The notes beneath the pieces are model-generated. The model saw nothing but the letters and a program-made list of their open reading frames with translations. It did no database searches and was not told the origin of the DNA. The translations under genes were made by a program, and so were the position numbers. From a virus: a DNA stretch of 26,817 bases. The first letter of the stretch is position 1. Each line of letters starts with the position of its first letter. Positions 6,661 through 13,691 of the stretch are shown here, piece by piece. The DNA lies in IMG/VR virus record IMGVR_UViG_3300042945_000966, positions 1-26,817 of that record, one strand, 5' to 3'.

Positions 6661-6695
6661 TAGGGGGTAGTACAACTTCGGAAAGGTAGGTTTAT

Positions 6696-6857
6696 ATGGA
6701 TATGGAATGGGTTCAACAGTTAATGGTAGAGCGTATGCAGCGGTGCGAGGAAGCCCTGGCGAGAGCCAAGGAAGGCCAAGCAACTGAGGAAGATTGGGAA
6801 ATTATTAGGTACGAATGTGGACTAAAAAAGGAGAAAAATTATGGGATTAGTGGCTAA
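6696..6857 (+). CDS. Small leader protein of rightward operon
   Basis: 53 residues, family not recognised. It has a plausible ribosome site (GAAAGG, about nine bases before the ATG) and a natural-looking acidic helical sequence: MDMEWVQQLMVERMQRCEEA, then EEDWEIIRYECG. Its stop lies 17 bases inside the SSB-like gene, and its last codons contain that gene's AAGGAG site, so coupling is likely. The composition (many Glu, Arg and Gln; no odd codons) argues for a real gene, but it could be a short untranslated leader instead. Confidence 0.55.
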   Translation: MDMEWVQQLMVERMQRCEEALARAKEGQATEEDWEIIRYECGLKKEKNYGISG

Positions 6858-7482
6858 AGATTCCGGTGATTTTGTTGCCGTGCCGGCGGGAATGCACCTT
6901 GCGAGGTGCTATCGGATTATCGATCAAGGGACTCAGAAGTCAGAGTACATGGGCAAGGAGAAGTACCTACCCAAGGTCATGATTCAGTTTGAGATCCATA
7001 GCGAGGATGACAAGGGTACCCCCCTCCTGACTCAGGATGGCCGCCCGTTGTCGATTGCCAAGAGTTTTACCCTTACCTTGGCAGAGAAATCTACGCTCCG
7101 TAAGGATCTTCAGATGTGGCGCGGGCGTGACTTTACCGCTGAGGAGTTGCGGGGCTTTGAACTCAAAAATGTCTTGGGTGCGTGGGCGATGCTGAATGTC
7201 ACCCATACGGAGTCCAACGGTAAGACCTATACCAATATTGCGGGGGTCAATCCGGTTCCCGCCAATATGAAAAAGGCGGGGCTTCCCAACGGGGTTAACG
7301 AACTCAAGATATTTGACATTGAGAATCCTGACATGGAACTTTTTGATTCCTTTTCGGAAAACCTCAAAAAGAAAATTGAGTCCTCTCCTGAGTGGCAAGA
7401 GTCCCGCGGTTCTTCTTCTCATAAGTCTTTGGCACCAAAGTCAGAGGGGATCGAAGGTCTTGATGATGACATCCCCTTTTGA
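6841..7482 (+). CDS. Phage ssDNA-binding-like protein with SSB-type acidic tail
   Basis: 213 residues. The C-terminus LDDDIPF is the classic SSB tail that recruits partner enzymes, and it follows a low-complexity serine-rich linker (SSSHKSLAPKSEG). The body (about 1-160) has strand-rich blocks YLPKVMIQFEIHSEDD, PLSIAKSFTLTLAEKSTLRK and the GRDFTAEELRGFE motif, which resemble a widespread phage family next to exonucleases. I do not see a textbook OB-fold signature, so ssDNA binding is inferred from tail and context. Strong AAGGAG eight bases before the ATG. It is the first main gene of the recombination operon that also encodes a Cas4/RecB-like nuclease. Confidence 0.85.
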   Translation: MGLVAKDSGDFVAVPAGMHLARCYRIIDQGTQKSEYMGKEKYLPKVMIQFEIHSEDDKGTPLLTQDGRPLSIAKSFTLTLAEKSTLRKDLQMWRGRDFTAEELRGFELKNVLGAWAMLNVTHTESNGKTYTNIAGVNPVPANMKKAGLPNGVNELKIFDIENPDMELFDSFSENLKKKIESSPEWQESRGSSSHKSLAPKSEGIEGLDDDIPF

Positions 7483-7490
7483 GGTCAATT

Positions 7491-7691
7491 ATGAGCCAAG
7501 CGCAAGACATCCTTGAGCACATGAAGAGTTCACCAATCACCCCAATTGAGGCACTAAATAAGTTTGGGTGCCTTCGATTGGCGGCAAGAATTAAAGACCT
7601 AAAAGATTTGGGACATCAAATTGTGACTCTCACCGCAGAAAAGAATGGCAAGAAATTTGCCCGATATGTTTTGATAAAGGAAAGAAAATGA
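7491..7691 (+). CDS. HTH_39-type winged-helix protein
   Basis: 66 residues from the ATG at 7491-7493, with GAGG six bases upstream; an in-frame TTG at 7479 is less likely. The sequence matches the phage HTH_39 family: SSPITPIEALNKFGCLRLAA (residues 13-32), then RIKDLKDLGHQIVTL and the KKFARYVL end (54-61). These small winged-helix proteins are common in phage recombination operons and probably regulate transcription, though targets are unknown. The stop overlaps the next start (ATGA). Confidence 0.85.
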   Translation: MSQAQDILEHMKSSPITPIEALNKFGCLRLAARIKDLKDLGHQIVTLTAEKNGKKFARYVLIKERK

Positions 7692-7987
7692 ATCAATTTT
7701 ATTATGGAAAGATGAGGAGACCTATGTTGATTGCGTTAGCCATTTGTATGGCCGGATGGATTCAGGGTTGTTCTACAACGGACAAAAAAGCTCTTGAAAA
7801 CATTAGTGGTAACCAAATGTTGGTTCTTGATCAAACGGTTCAGCCGATGGATCGGGTAGAGGTTATCAATGCAATCAAGGATTGTCAGGTTACCGGCCTT
7901 CGTGCGGTCATGATCTATAGCAAGAAAAAAATTAACAATCAATCCACGCCAATTGTGGTCGATGTTACTTGTGCTCCCCTATATTAA
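7688..7987 (+). CDS. Predicted exported lipoprotein-like protein
   Basis: 99 residues. A basic start (YYGKMRRP) precedes a hydrophobic segment MLIALAICMAGW and then IQGCSTTDKK, where C28 follows glycine like a lipobox. The -3 and -2 residues (I, Q) are imperfect for a signal peptidase II site. If processed, a 72-residue lipoprotein would be anchored to the host envelope. The mature part is small and has two more cysteines, DCQV and VTCAP, suitable for a disulfide. Small lipoproteins in phage early operons are sometimes superinfection exclusion factors; here that is inference. ATGA overlap with the HTH gene. Confidence 0.75.
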   Translation: MNQFYYGKMRRPMLIALAICMAGWIQGCSTTDKKALENISGNQMLVLDQTVQPMDRVEVINAIKDCQVTGLRAVMIYSKKKINNQSTPIVVDVTCAPLY

Positions 7988-7996
7988 GGAAACGAT

Positions 7997-8254
7997 ATGA
8001 CTGAAGAAATTAAAACTACATCGGTGCCCGTTGGCGACATCCGGGTTCAGATGGGCGAGGAGTCAATTGTTTTTATTCCCGCAGATGACATAACCGGAAA
8101 GGAAGTTTCATTAATCTTGCAAATGTTCCTAAACGGCCTTGGTTACCGCGGAGATGGCTTGATTGACTTTGGTTCTTTTATCGTAAAACACAACTTACAA
8201 CGACATTTTGCAAGGGTTGAAAATGAACGAAAAGAAGAGCAAACGGGTTCGTAA
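7997..8254 (+). CDS. Hypothetical acidic protein
   Basis: 85 residues, not recognised. It has a good ribosome site (AAGGAAACGAT before ATG). A strand-like start TTSVPVGDIRVQMGEESIVF is followed by helices, ending in a charged tail ENERKEEQTGS. The next gene begins inside this one's 3' end. Nothing ties it to a function beyond membership in the rightward early operon. Confidence 0.75.
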   Translation: MTEEIKTTSVPVGDIRVQMGEESIVFIPADDITGKEVSLILQMFLNGLGYRGDGLIDFGSFIVKHNLQRHFARVENERKEEQTGS

Positions 8255-8390
8255 GGCGGTGGGGTTTCACCCCACTCAGCCACGCGAATATCAGCCGATG
8301 GCCAAAAACAATAAAACCATCGTTTCTAAGGGTCTGCGCCGTGCTTATCGGTTAGCCAAGCGAGCGGTTCATCAGGCGGGGTTGGCATGA
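8223..8390 (+). CDS. Small, strongly basic protein
   Basis: 55 residues from the ATG at 8223-8225, with AAGGG at good spacing; the in-frame TTG at 8208 is a poorer choice. It has about 15 Lys/Arg against two Glu: MNEKKSKRVRKAVGF and SKGLRRAYRLAKRAVHQAG. Such composition suggests nucleic-acid binding or host-factor inhibition, but no family is recognised. It overlaps its neighbours at both ends: start inside the preceding gene, stop overlapping the nuclease gene (ATGA). Confidence 0.65.
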   Translation: MNEKKSKRVRKAVGFHPTQPREYQPMAKNNKTIVSKGLRRAYRLAKRAVHQAGLA

Positions 8391-9160
8391 AGATATCCTC
8401 ATACACCGCTGAGTCAGGCCATTGGTACACCCGCACGGGTAAACCTCTTTACACAGTTATTGGCAAGAACAAAAAGGAACGCAAGACCACCCTTAGGGAT
8501 GCACGGGAGTTAGATCTTGTCCCATCGGTTACCTCCATCATGAATGTCATGGCCAAACCCGGACTTGAGCGATGGAAGATGCAACAGGTCTTGTTTGCCT
8601 CGCTGACCTTGCCAAGGCGGGATGATGAGGCTGAGGATGACTACCTTGAACGGATCATGGAAGACTCAAAGGAGCAAGGAAGGTCTGCCGCCGATGAGGG
8701 TACCAAGATCCATGCGGCCATCCAACAACACTACGAAAACAAGCCGGTAAAGTCTTACTCCGAATATGTTTCCGGGTGCCATGCGGAGATCCACAAAACC
8801 TTTGGTGACCAAAAGTGGGTGTGTGAGGACTCTTTTGCCCATGAGCTTGGGTACGGGGGCAAGTGCGATATGTATGCCAGAAGCGCGGATGATCCATCGG
8901 TCGGGCTTGTTTTAGATATCAAAACCAAGGAGTTTGATGACCCAAGCAAGGTGGAGGGCTACGACGAACACGTCATGCAGTTGGCCGCCTACCGGATTGG
9001 GCTTCATATGCCCGCCGCTCGATGTGCTAATGTTTTTATATCCCGTAGCGTTCCCGGACTTGTCGTAATTAAGGAATGGGAACCCTTGGAAATTACAAGG
9101 GGTTGGCAGATGTTTTCTAAACTCCTTGAGTTTTGGCAATTAAAGAATGGGCACCGATGA
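8387..9160 (+). CDS. Cas4/RecB-like PD-(D/E)XK exonuclease
   Basis: 257 residues. Core nuclease signatures in order: EGTKIHAAIQQHYEN (104-118) with H109, GYGGKCDMYA (155-164) with D161, LVLDIKTKEF (174-183) with D177 and K179 as the DxK pair, and HVMQLAAYRIG (195-205) with Q198. This is the RecB/Cas4-type order. In phages such enzymes degrade DNA ends for recombination or replication with an SSB or annealing protein, and the SSB-like gene in the same operon fits. No cysteine cluster like Cas4's four-Cys iron-sulfur site is evident, so it is RecB-like rather than true Cas4. It overlaps the next gene (ATGA). Confidence 0.9.
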   Translation: MKISSYTAESGHWYTRTGKPLYTVIGKNKKERKTTLRDARELDLVPSVTSIMNVMAKPGLERWKMQQVLFASLTLPRRDDEAEDDYLERIMEDSKEQGRSAADEGTKIHAAIQQHYENKPVKSYSEYVSGCHAEIHKTFGDQKWVCEDSFAHELGYGGKCDMYARSADDPSVGLVLDIKTKEFDDPSKVEGYDEHVMQLAAYRIGLHMPAARCANVFISRSVPGLVVIKEWEPLEITRGWQMFSKLLEFWQLKNGHR

Positions 9161-9366
9161 AAACAATACAAGCATTTCAGACAACCGATGGCAAGGTATT
9201 TACTTCTGAAGAGGATGCAAAAAAGCATGAGGTCTTTTTAAGTCAGCACGATGTCATCGATAACTTTCTTAAAAGCCACTTAAATACTTATATTGCATTG
9301 CCACAAAAGTCTATTGCCCGACAGGCAATTATTAATTGGGAACTATGGAAGAAAGAAAATGCTTAG
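9157..9366 (+). CDS. Hypothetical small protein
   Basis: 69 residues from the ATG at 9157-9159, which overlaps the nuclease stop (ATGA). Not assigned to a family; the N-terminus AFQTTDGKVFTSEEDAKKHE resembles small phage proteins of the form T-x-DGK-x-F followed by a helix. The rest is helical (VIDNFLKSHLNTYIAL). The ribosome site is weak, so expression probably relies on coupling. Likely a minor early gene. Confidence 0.65.
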   Translation: MKTIQAFQTTDGKVFTSEEDAKKHEVFLSQHDVIDNFLKSHLNTYIALPQKSIARQAIINWELWKKENA

Positions 9367-9619
9367 ACCCGAAGATATCAAACAAGTATTTTTTCATTGC
9401 AACCATACCGACAAGGATGGGTACTACGCCGATGAGGTTGATGTGCTTGAGTTTGGCCAAAAGATTGCCGCTTTTGCCTTGGCTCAAAAAAAGCCAATGA
9501 CTGAGGATGAGGCAATCGACTTCATGATTAATATAAACCTCACCGAAAACGGGGATGCGTTGCTTGACCGGTTAAAGACCCTGATCCGTAAGGTTGAGGA
9601 GTTTCACGGCATTAAATAA
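9359..9619 (+). CDS. Hypothetical protein, last gene of rightward operon
   Basis: 86 residues from the ATG at 9359-9361, with GGAAG upstream. Not recognised. Helical and acidic: RPEDIKQVFFHCNHTDKDG, YYADEVDVLEFGQKIAAF, PMTEDEAIDFMININ, then LDRLKTLIRKVEEF. Its start overlaps the previous gene by eight bases. The stop codon TAA at 9617-9619 runs straight into the A-tract that is the T-tract of the leftward terminator, so convergent transcripts meet here. Confidence 0.7.
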   Translation: MLRPEDIKQVFFHCNHTDKDGYYADEVDVLEFGQKIAAFALAQKKPMTEDEAIDFMININLTENGDALLDRLKTLIRKVEEFHGIK

Positions 9620-9652
9620 AAAAAGCCCCCTCCCGAGGAGTGGAGAGGGGGC
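9618..9652 (-). terminator. Rho-independent terminator of the leftward late operon
   Basis: The perfect inverted repeat GCCCCCTC (9625-9632) / GAGGGGGC (9645-9652) makes an eight-pair GC-rich stem with a 12-base loop. Read on the minus strand it is followed by seven T (9624-9618) and then ATTTAA. On the plus strand no T-run follows, so it mainly stops the leftward late transcript, just after the transglycosylase gene, before it runs antisense into the early operon. Confidence 0.9.
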
Positions 9653-9685
9653 GAAGGCTTCCACAAGGGAAGAAGCAAGACACCT

Positions 9686-11026
9686 TTACGGAGCAATCGT
9701 TTCGCTAGTCTGACCTAGTGGAGCCTTGCTCTGATTTTCTCTCATGTACTGAATAAGGGGCGCGGTAATGGCCAACGGAATCCCCACGGGAGCGGTTGGA
9801 GGAAAGGCTGACATAACCGCACCGGTTGCCCCAAGACCGGACAGACCCATCTTCATGTAGTCTGGCTTTTCTTTTCCGGACTCGCTTGCCATTGAACCCA
9901 ATTCACTTCCAGCTTGGGCAAACGCCAAGGGTGGCGCACCGTACTTCATGACCGTGCCGCCCATAGTTCTCATCCTTGAGCCTGGTTCGATCATATCCCT
10001 GAATAACTTTGTAACCTCATCGAGGCCACTACGCGGGGGCGGGGGAACGGGTTTGGCCGCGGGCGCACTTCTTGGGTATAGCACCCCAGATGGGGTTGCA
10101 GTCATCCCAGGTGATTGGGCAAATACTTGAGATGCGCTCTGAGGCACCACTCCTGACCTTTGTAAGGCCCCAATGTTTTGGGCGGCTTCTTTAGCCCTTG
10201 CAGCCTGTTGGGCGGTCTCAACATTAAACCCCGCCATGCGAGCCCTTCCGGTCGCCCCAGAATCAACATCGGTCGTGCCTTGGAGGATTCTATTGGCTTG
10301 GGTAGCCTCTGAGGCTAGGTTTGGTGCCATTGACCCACCAAGAGGGGGGCTTGCTGATAAACGGCCTTCCTCAGCCGCTTGGCCTAAGAGCCTTGCCGCT
10401 CTACCGGCTACCGCTGGAGCAGCACGAAGAGCAGTTAAGGCAGTACCCGCACCGGCTCCGGCAAGCTCACCACGACCGCGGGAAGACTTTTCACGCACCG
10501 CATCGATTTGCTTTTGGAATTCAACAGAATCTTGGCTTTGGGCAGGTTCAAATTCTGAACTAACGGCCGGTTCGGTTCGCGCGGGCGCAGCCGTTGCTGT
10601 CGGAAATGCCCCGTAACTCTTTAAATCTTTTAAATAATTGACTGTTATGTCAGGGAGTGCTGTCCCTTTGGAGGTAAAAAACGGATGGTTGATCCCTGCA
10701 TTATATCCAGCGGCTGCCAATCGAGCATCGCCCTCGCTCATATCCAAGGACTTTTTCAGATACTTTATCCCTGCCTCAATGTTCTTGTCTGGGTCACGAA
10801 TGTCTTCCGCTGAAAACCCGACCTCTTTGGCGGTATCAGGCTTGATCTGCATAATCCCAATCTCGCCAGCTCCGCCTGCCTGAACCTTAGGGTTGAGACC
10901 ACTTTCCTTAAAAGCCACGGACACGGCAAGTTCTGGAGACACCCCCATCTGCTTAGCCTTAGCGGCAATCCGTTGGGCGTAGGACTTTTGAGATTCGTTG
11001 AGGTTTTCGTAAAAGCTCAGATTCAT
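9686..11026 (-). CDS. Virion-associated lytic transglycosylase (SLT domain)
   Basis: 446 residues. The N-terminal SLT/goose-lysozyme-like domain (about 15-115) shows VAFKESGLNPKV with catalytic E41, GEIGIMQIKPDTA (54-66) and AAAGYNAGINHP (about 104-115). This enzyme cuts peptidoglycan glycan strands. The long remainder is Ala/Gly/Pro-rich and low-complexity (about 145-330), ending in a hydrophobic stretch LGATGAVMSAF and GIPLAITAPLIQYMRE that could enter a membrane. It is the last late gene, after three apparent ejection proteins, which fits a virion enzyme that opens the wall during DNA injection, like T7 gp16's lytic domain but on a separate protein. AAGGG lies upstream of the ATG. Confidence 0.92.
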   Translation of the reverse strand: MNLSFYENLNESQKSYAQRIAAKAKQMGVSPELAVSVAFKESGLNPKVQAGGAGEIGIMQIKPDTAKEVGFSAEDIRDPDKNIEAGIKYLKKSLDMSEGDARLAAAGYNAGINHPFFTSKGTALPDITVNYLKDLKSYGAFPTATAAPARTEPAVSSEFEPAQSQDSVEFQKQIDAVREKSSRGRGELAGAGAGTALTALRAAPAVAGRAARLLGQAAEEGRLSASPPLGGSMAPNLASEATQANRILQGTTDVDSGATGRARMAGFNVETAQQAARAKEAAQNIGALQRSGVVPQSASQVFAQSPGMTATPSGVLYPRSAPAAKPVPPPPRSGLDEVTKLFRDMIEPGSRMRTMGGTVMKYGAPPLAFAQAGSELGSMASESGKEKPDYMKMGLSGLGATGAVMSAFPPTAPVGIPLAITAPLIQYMRENQSKAPLGQTSETIAP

Positions 11027-11035
11027 GATCTACCC

Positions 11036-12586
11036 TTAAATTGGCAGGCGGCCGGCGGCACCCTTGTTATCACGACCACTTGGTGCTGATGGCCGTTTTG
11101 GAGGGGTTCCACCCAATCGATTTTCAATAATTCCGCCCAATTTTTCTTCGTACCTCTGAACCATGTTGGCGTAATCATCGCCTGATTTGAAGTCGTCGAT
11201 GCTGCCCTTGTAAGTCCGGACAGCCTTAGCCACCTCGCGGTCAAATTCAGCGCGGGCGCGAAGCAAATCTAACTTGGCGCGAATGACATCAGGATTGTCT
11301 GTTCTAGCAATTGCTGCGGATGCAAAAAGAGTGCGCTCAAAGTCAGATACCGCGCCTTGGCCTTCTTGAAGTCGGCTCATTTGCAATTGAATATTGGCCA
11401 TTAGGGAGATAGCGAATTGCGACTGATTGATCATTTTTTGATCAAGTCCTGCGTTTGTCAAAATATCGCGAATTGCCGGTATTCCTATGCTAAAGCCCGG
11501 AGTTCCAACCCCAGTCTCAATCAACTTCATTACATTAGAAAATATATCTGGCCGTTCAAAAATACCGAAGATTAGCCCTGCGTTTTGGCCTGAGGCAATT
11601 TTATCAAGCTGGTTATACACCCCAAGACGCGAGGGAGCATCCGAACCCGCTTTAATGGTATCTGCCCGATCTTTTTCCTGAGCCTTAGCCCGTGATTGTG
11701 CAGTCTCAACCGCCCCGGCCTTCTCACCCTCAGTTTCGGCAACACTTGAAATCTTTCCAGGAGCCTTGCCTTCCGGCGCTGTCTCTCCCGGTTTTGGAGG
11801 GGCTTTCGGTCCTTCAACAGCTCTTTTGGCAACTTCGTAATACCTTGAATCGCCGTTGGCCGCATACATATCAAGAAGGGCGGCAGTCCTAGCATCGACC
11901 TTATAGACACCATCGTAGCCAAAGATTTGGCGCTCAACCAATTCGCCTTTCGGGAACGGATAGAACATACCAGAGGACAAGTCTTGAACCCCGCCCTCTT
12001 TAACTTGGTACCGATCCTGCTCAAGTTTGCTCGCATCCTTAATTGCGGTCGTTGGCGCAATACTTGGATCAAGACGAGCCATACCAAGGTATTGGCGTCC
12101 GGTCATAAAGTTGGGGTTCGGCGGAGCTACAGGGATTCCTTGGACTCCCTCAAAACCCCTCGGAGCAACAGAGAGTGGCCCCGCGGGTTGTTGCCTGCTC
12201 AATGGCCCGGTTGCCGGAGCGCCTGAGGTTTCTGGCCCCATCAACTTCGCAAACTCTCGATCCCGCTGCCTTAAACGCTCAAGTTCAATACCACGACCGG
12301 CAAGACCAAGCCTTGCCTCAGCAATATCCCGTTCTTCTTTTTCCTCTCCTGCTTGAGCCTCACGGACATTCTTAGCGGCAAACCCTAAGGACTCTCCGAA
12401 CCCGCCGGTTTGAGTAGGAGCCAAAAATCCTTGAGCCAAGGCCAACATGGAAGGATCAAAAAACCTGTTTTGACGGGCGTTAAGAGCCTGTTCCATCCGA
12501 TTAAGGGCGGCCTGATATTCTTGATTTGCCATAAAGGCTTCCGGGTCGTTCCCCGGTAAAAATCCGACTGTGGGTGCTTTTGCCAT
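11036..12586 (-). CDS. Putative internal virion/ejection protein
   Basis: 516 residues, no catalytic domain recognised. The N-terminal part has EYQAALNRMEQALNARQNRF, then DPSMLALAQGFLAPTQTGGF and a glutamate-rich helix (about 80-115). A Pro/Gly linker follows, then a helical C-half, ending in the basic low-complexity tail TPPKRPSAPSGRDNKG. The FLAPTQTGGFGES motif recurs, from memory, in structural proteins of related environmental phages. Sandwiched between the 366-residue protein and the transglycosylase, it probably belongs to the DNA-ejection set. Function otherwise unknown. AAGGAC precedes the ATG. Confidence 0.75.
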   Translation of the reverse strand: MAKAPTVGFLPGNDPEAFMANQEYQAALNRMEQALNARQNRFFDPSMLALAQGFLAPTQTGGFGESLGFAAKNVREAQAGEEKEERDIAEARLGLAGRGIELERLRQRDREFAKLMGPETSGAPATGPLSRQQPAGPLSVAPRGFEGVQGIPVAPPNPNFMTGRQYLGMARLDPSIAPTTAIKDASKLEQDRYQVKEGGVQDLSSGMFYPFPKGELVERQIFGYDGVYKVDARTAALLDMYAANGDSRYYEVAKRAVEGPKAPPKPGETAPEGKAPGKISSVAETEGEKAGAVETAQSRAKAQEKDRADTIKAGSDAPSRLGVYNQLDKIASGQNAGLIFGIFERPDIFSNVMKLIETGVGTPGFSIGIPAIRDILTNAGLDQKMINQSQFAISLMANIQLQMSRLQEGQGAVSDFERTLFASAAIARTDNPDVIRAKLDLLRARAEFDREVAKAVRTYKGSIDDFKSGDDYANMVQRYEEKLGGIIENRLGGTPPKRPSAPSGRDNKGAAGRLPI

Positions 12587-12588
12587 GA

Positions 12589-13689
12589 TTAGTCCTTACT
12601 TACATGGAACAATCCACCGCGCTTACCATAATTTGTGTCTGGTTGTCTCGGGTCGTAAGGTAGAGTAATACGAGAACTAGGGTCATCATCAAGATCGACA
12701 CCTATGGTTCCCTCAGTACTGTAATTAGAACCCGTGTTAAAAAGATTTTTATAAAAATCTGTTGATCCAATTGTATTAACGCCCTTTGAAAATAAATCCC
12801 CAACACTCTTAAGAAGGCTATCGCTTGCTATTGGCTTGCCTTGGGCATCGTAAGTCACACCACCTGGCCGGATGGCTCCAAGGGTTGATAGAACCCCAAG
12901 GATGTTTGCCAAGTCTGAGGTTTGATACAGGCCGGCCTTTGGCCCCACAAAAGTCTCAGTTTGGGTGGTTGGCATCTGATAGCCACGCATTAGACCGGCG
13001 GCGGTTGTAGCGGTTTTCAAGGGGTAATCGAGCAGGCTCTGCTCATAGGCTTGCTTCTCAGCCCCGGCTTTAGTCAACGCCCCGGCTCCGGTCAGACCTA
13101 ATTCTTGTTCTTTTCCGGCAATTTGAGCCTGTGTTTGAGCGGCTTGGTTCTGTATCTGAAGCTCATCCATGGCCGCTTTTAGGGCGTTTTGGTAGCCCGA
13201 TGAGAGCGCCCCGTACTGTTGACCCATCAAATTGCGTTGCATATCGCCCAAGGTTTGGCCTGTTGCGGCGGCATATCGCTGGCTTCCAAGGTTCCCAGAC
13301 CCCACAAAGGCTCCCTTTAGGGAAGGTAGAACCGACCTTTGAATGTTCTGTTGCTGGAGCCTTGCCATCTCATCGACCACCTGCCTTTGATAGGGGTCCA
13401 TGAAGGCTTGCATCCGGTTGGGGTCAAACCCCGCGGCAGCGGTTGCTGCGGTTTGTCCGGCGGCGGTTAGCCCTGGCTGGTAAGAGGTTGCCGCTCCTGG
13501 AACCATCCCGTAGCCCTGAGTTTGGAGGGCATCCATCGGAGCCACTCCTTGGCCAACAGGTCTCGCCATGGCGGTCTGACCCGCCTGGGATAGGTCTTGG
13601 AGGTATTGGGTGTAGTAATCTGGGGCGACCTCCGCACGGGTGGTCGTCTGGGTAATATTTGGTAACGGATCGCCTTGGGTGATTGCCAT
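12589..13689 (-). CDS. Putative virion structural protein, Gln/Ala-rich
   Basis: 366 residues. It has low-complexity Ala/Gln helices with few charged residues, e.g. FMDPYQRQVVDEMARLQQQN, then SVLPSLKGAFVGSGNLGSQR and KAAMDELQIQNQAAQTQAQI. A similar MDPYQ...GSGNLGSQR signature is known to me from podovirus-like environmental phages, without function. The C-terminus ends NYGKRGGLFHVSKD; the KRGGL motif also occurs near the C-terminus of the 1545-residue neighbour (about residue 1415), so the two may share a docking or processing element. TAGGAGATAGAA upstream of the ATG is a strong ribosome site. Confidence 0.75.
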   Translation of the reverse strand: MAITQGDPLPNITQTTTRAEVAPDYYTQYLQDLSQAGQTAMARPVGQGVAPMDALQTQGYGMVPGAATSYQPGLTAAGQTAATAAAGFDPNRMQAFMDPYQRQVVDEMARLQQQNIQRSVLPSLKGAFVGSGNLGSQRYAAATGQTLGDMQRNLMGQQYGALSSGYQNALKAAMDELQIQNQAAQTQAQIAGKEQELGLTGAGALTKAGAEKQAYEQSLLDYPLKTATTAAGLMRGYQMPTTQTETFVGPKAGLYQTSDLANILGVLSTLGAIRPGGVTYDAQGKPIASDSLLKSVGDLFSKGVNTIGSTDFYKNLFNTGSNYSTEGTIGVDLDDDPSSRITLPYDPRQPDTNYGKRGGLFHVSKD

Positions 13690-13691
13690 TT

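Larger units (their letters stand above)
6574..6695. promoter_or_regulatory. Divergent early control region
   Basis: This 122-base AT-rich stretch is the only substantial non-coding gap in the window and separates two diverging early operons. Possible operator pieces are ACAA-AC-TTGT at 6623-6632, a short inverted repeat, and GTTGTA (6631-6636) facing TACAAC (6671-6676). TTGTT recurs at 6629 and 6651. The likely binder is the adjacent Cro/YdaS-like protein. Operator assignment is inference from symmetry only. Confidence 0.6.

Noticed and set aside
6574-6695. Phage attachment site or lysogeny module
   Set aside because: No integrase, excisionase or tRNA-like sequence is near; the region is explained by divergent promoters.
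8387-9160. CRISPR-associated Cas4 and therefore a CRISPR locus
   Set aside because: No repeat-spacer array or other cas genes occur, and the four-cysteine cluster of true Cas4 is not evident; the gene fits a phage RecB-like exonuclease.
9618-9652. Bidirectional terminator
   Set aside because: On the plus strand the stem is followed by GAAGGCTTCC and no T-run, so only leftward termination is supported.
10173-10616. Plus-strand open frame of 147 codons opposite the transglycosylase gene
   Set aside because: Ala/Pro/Arg-rich antisense shadow of low-complexity coding sequence, no ribosome site and opposite to the late operon.
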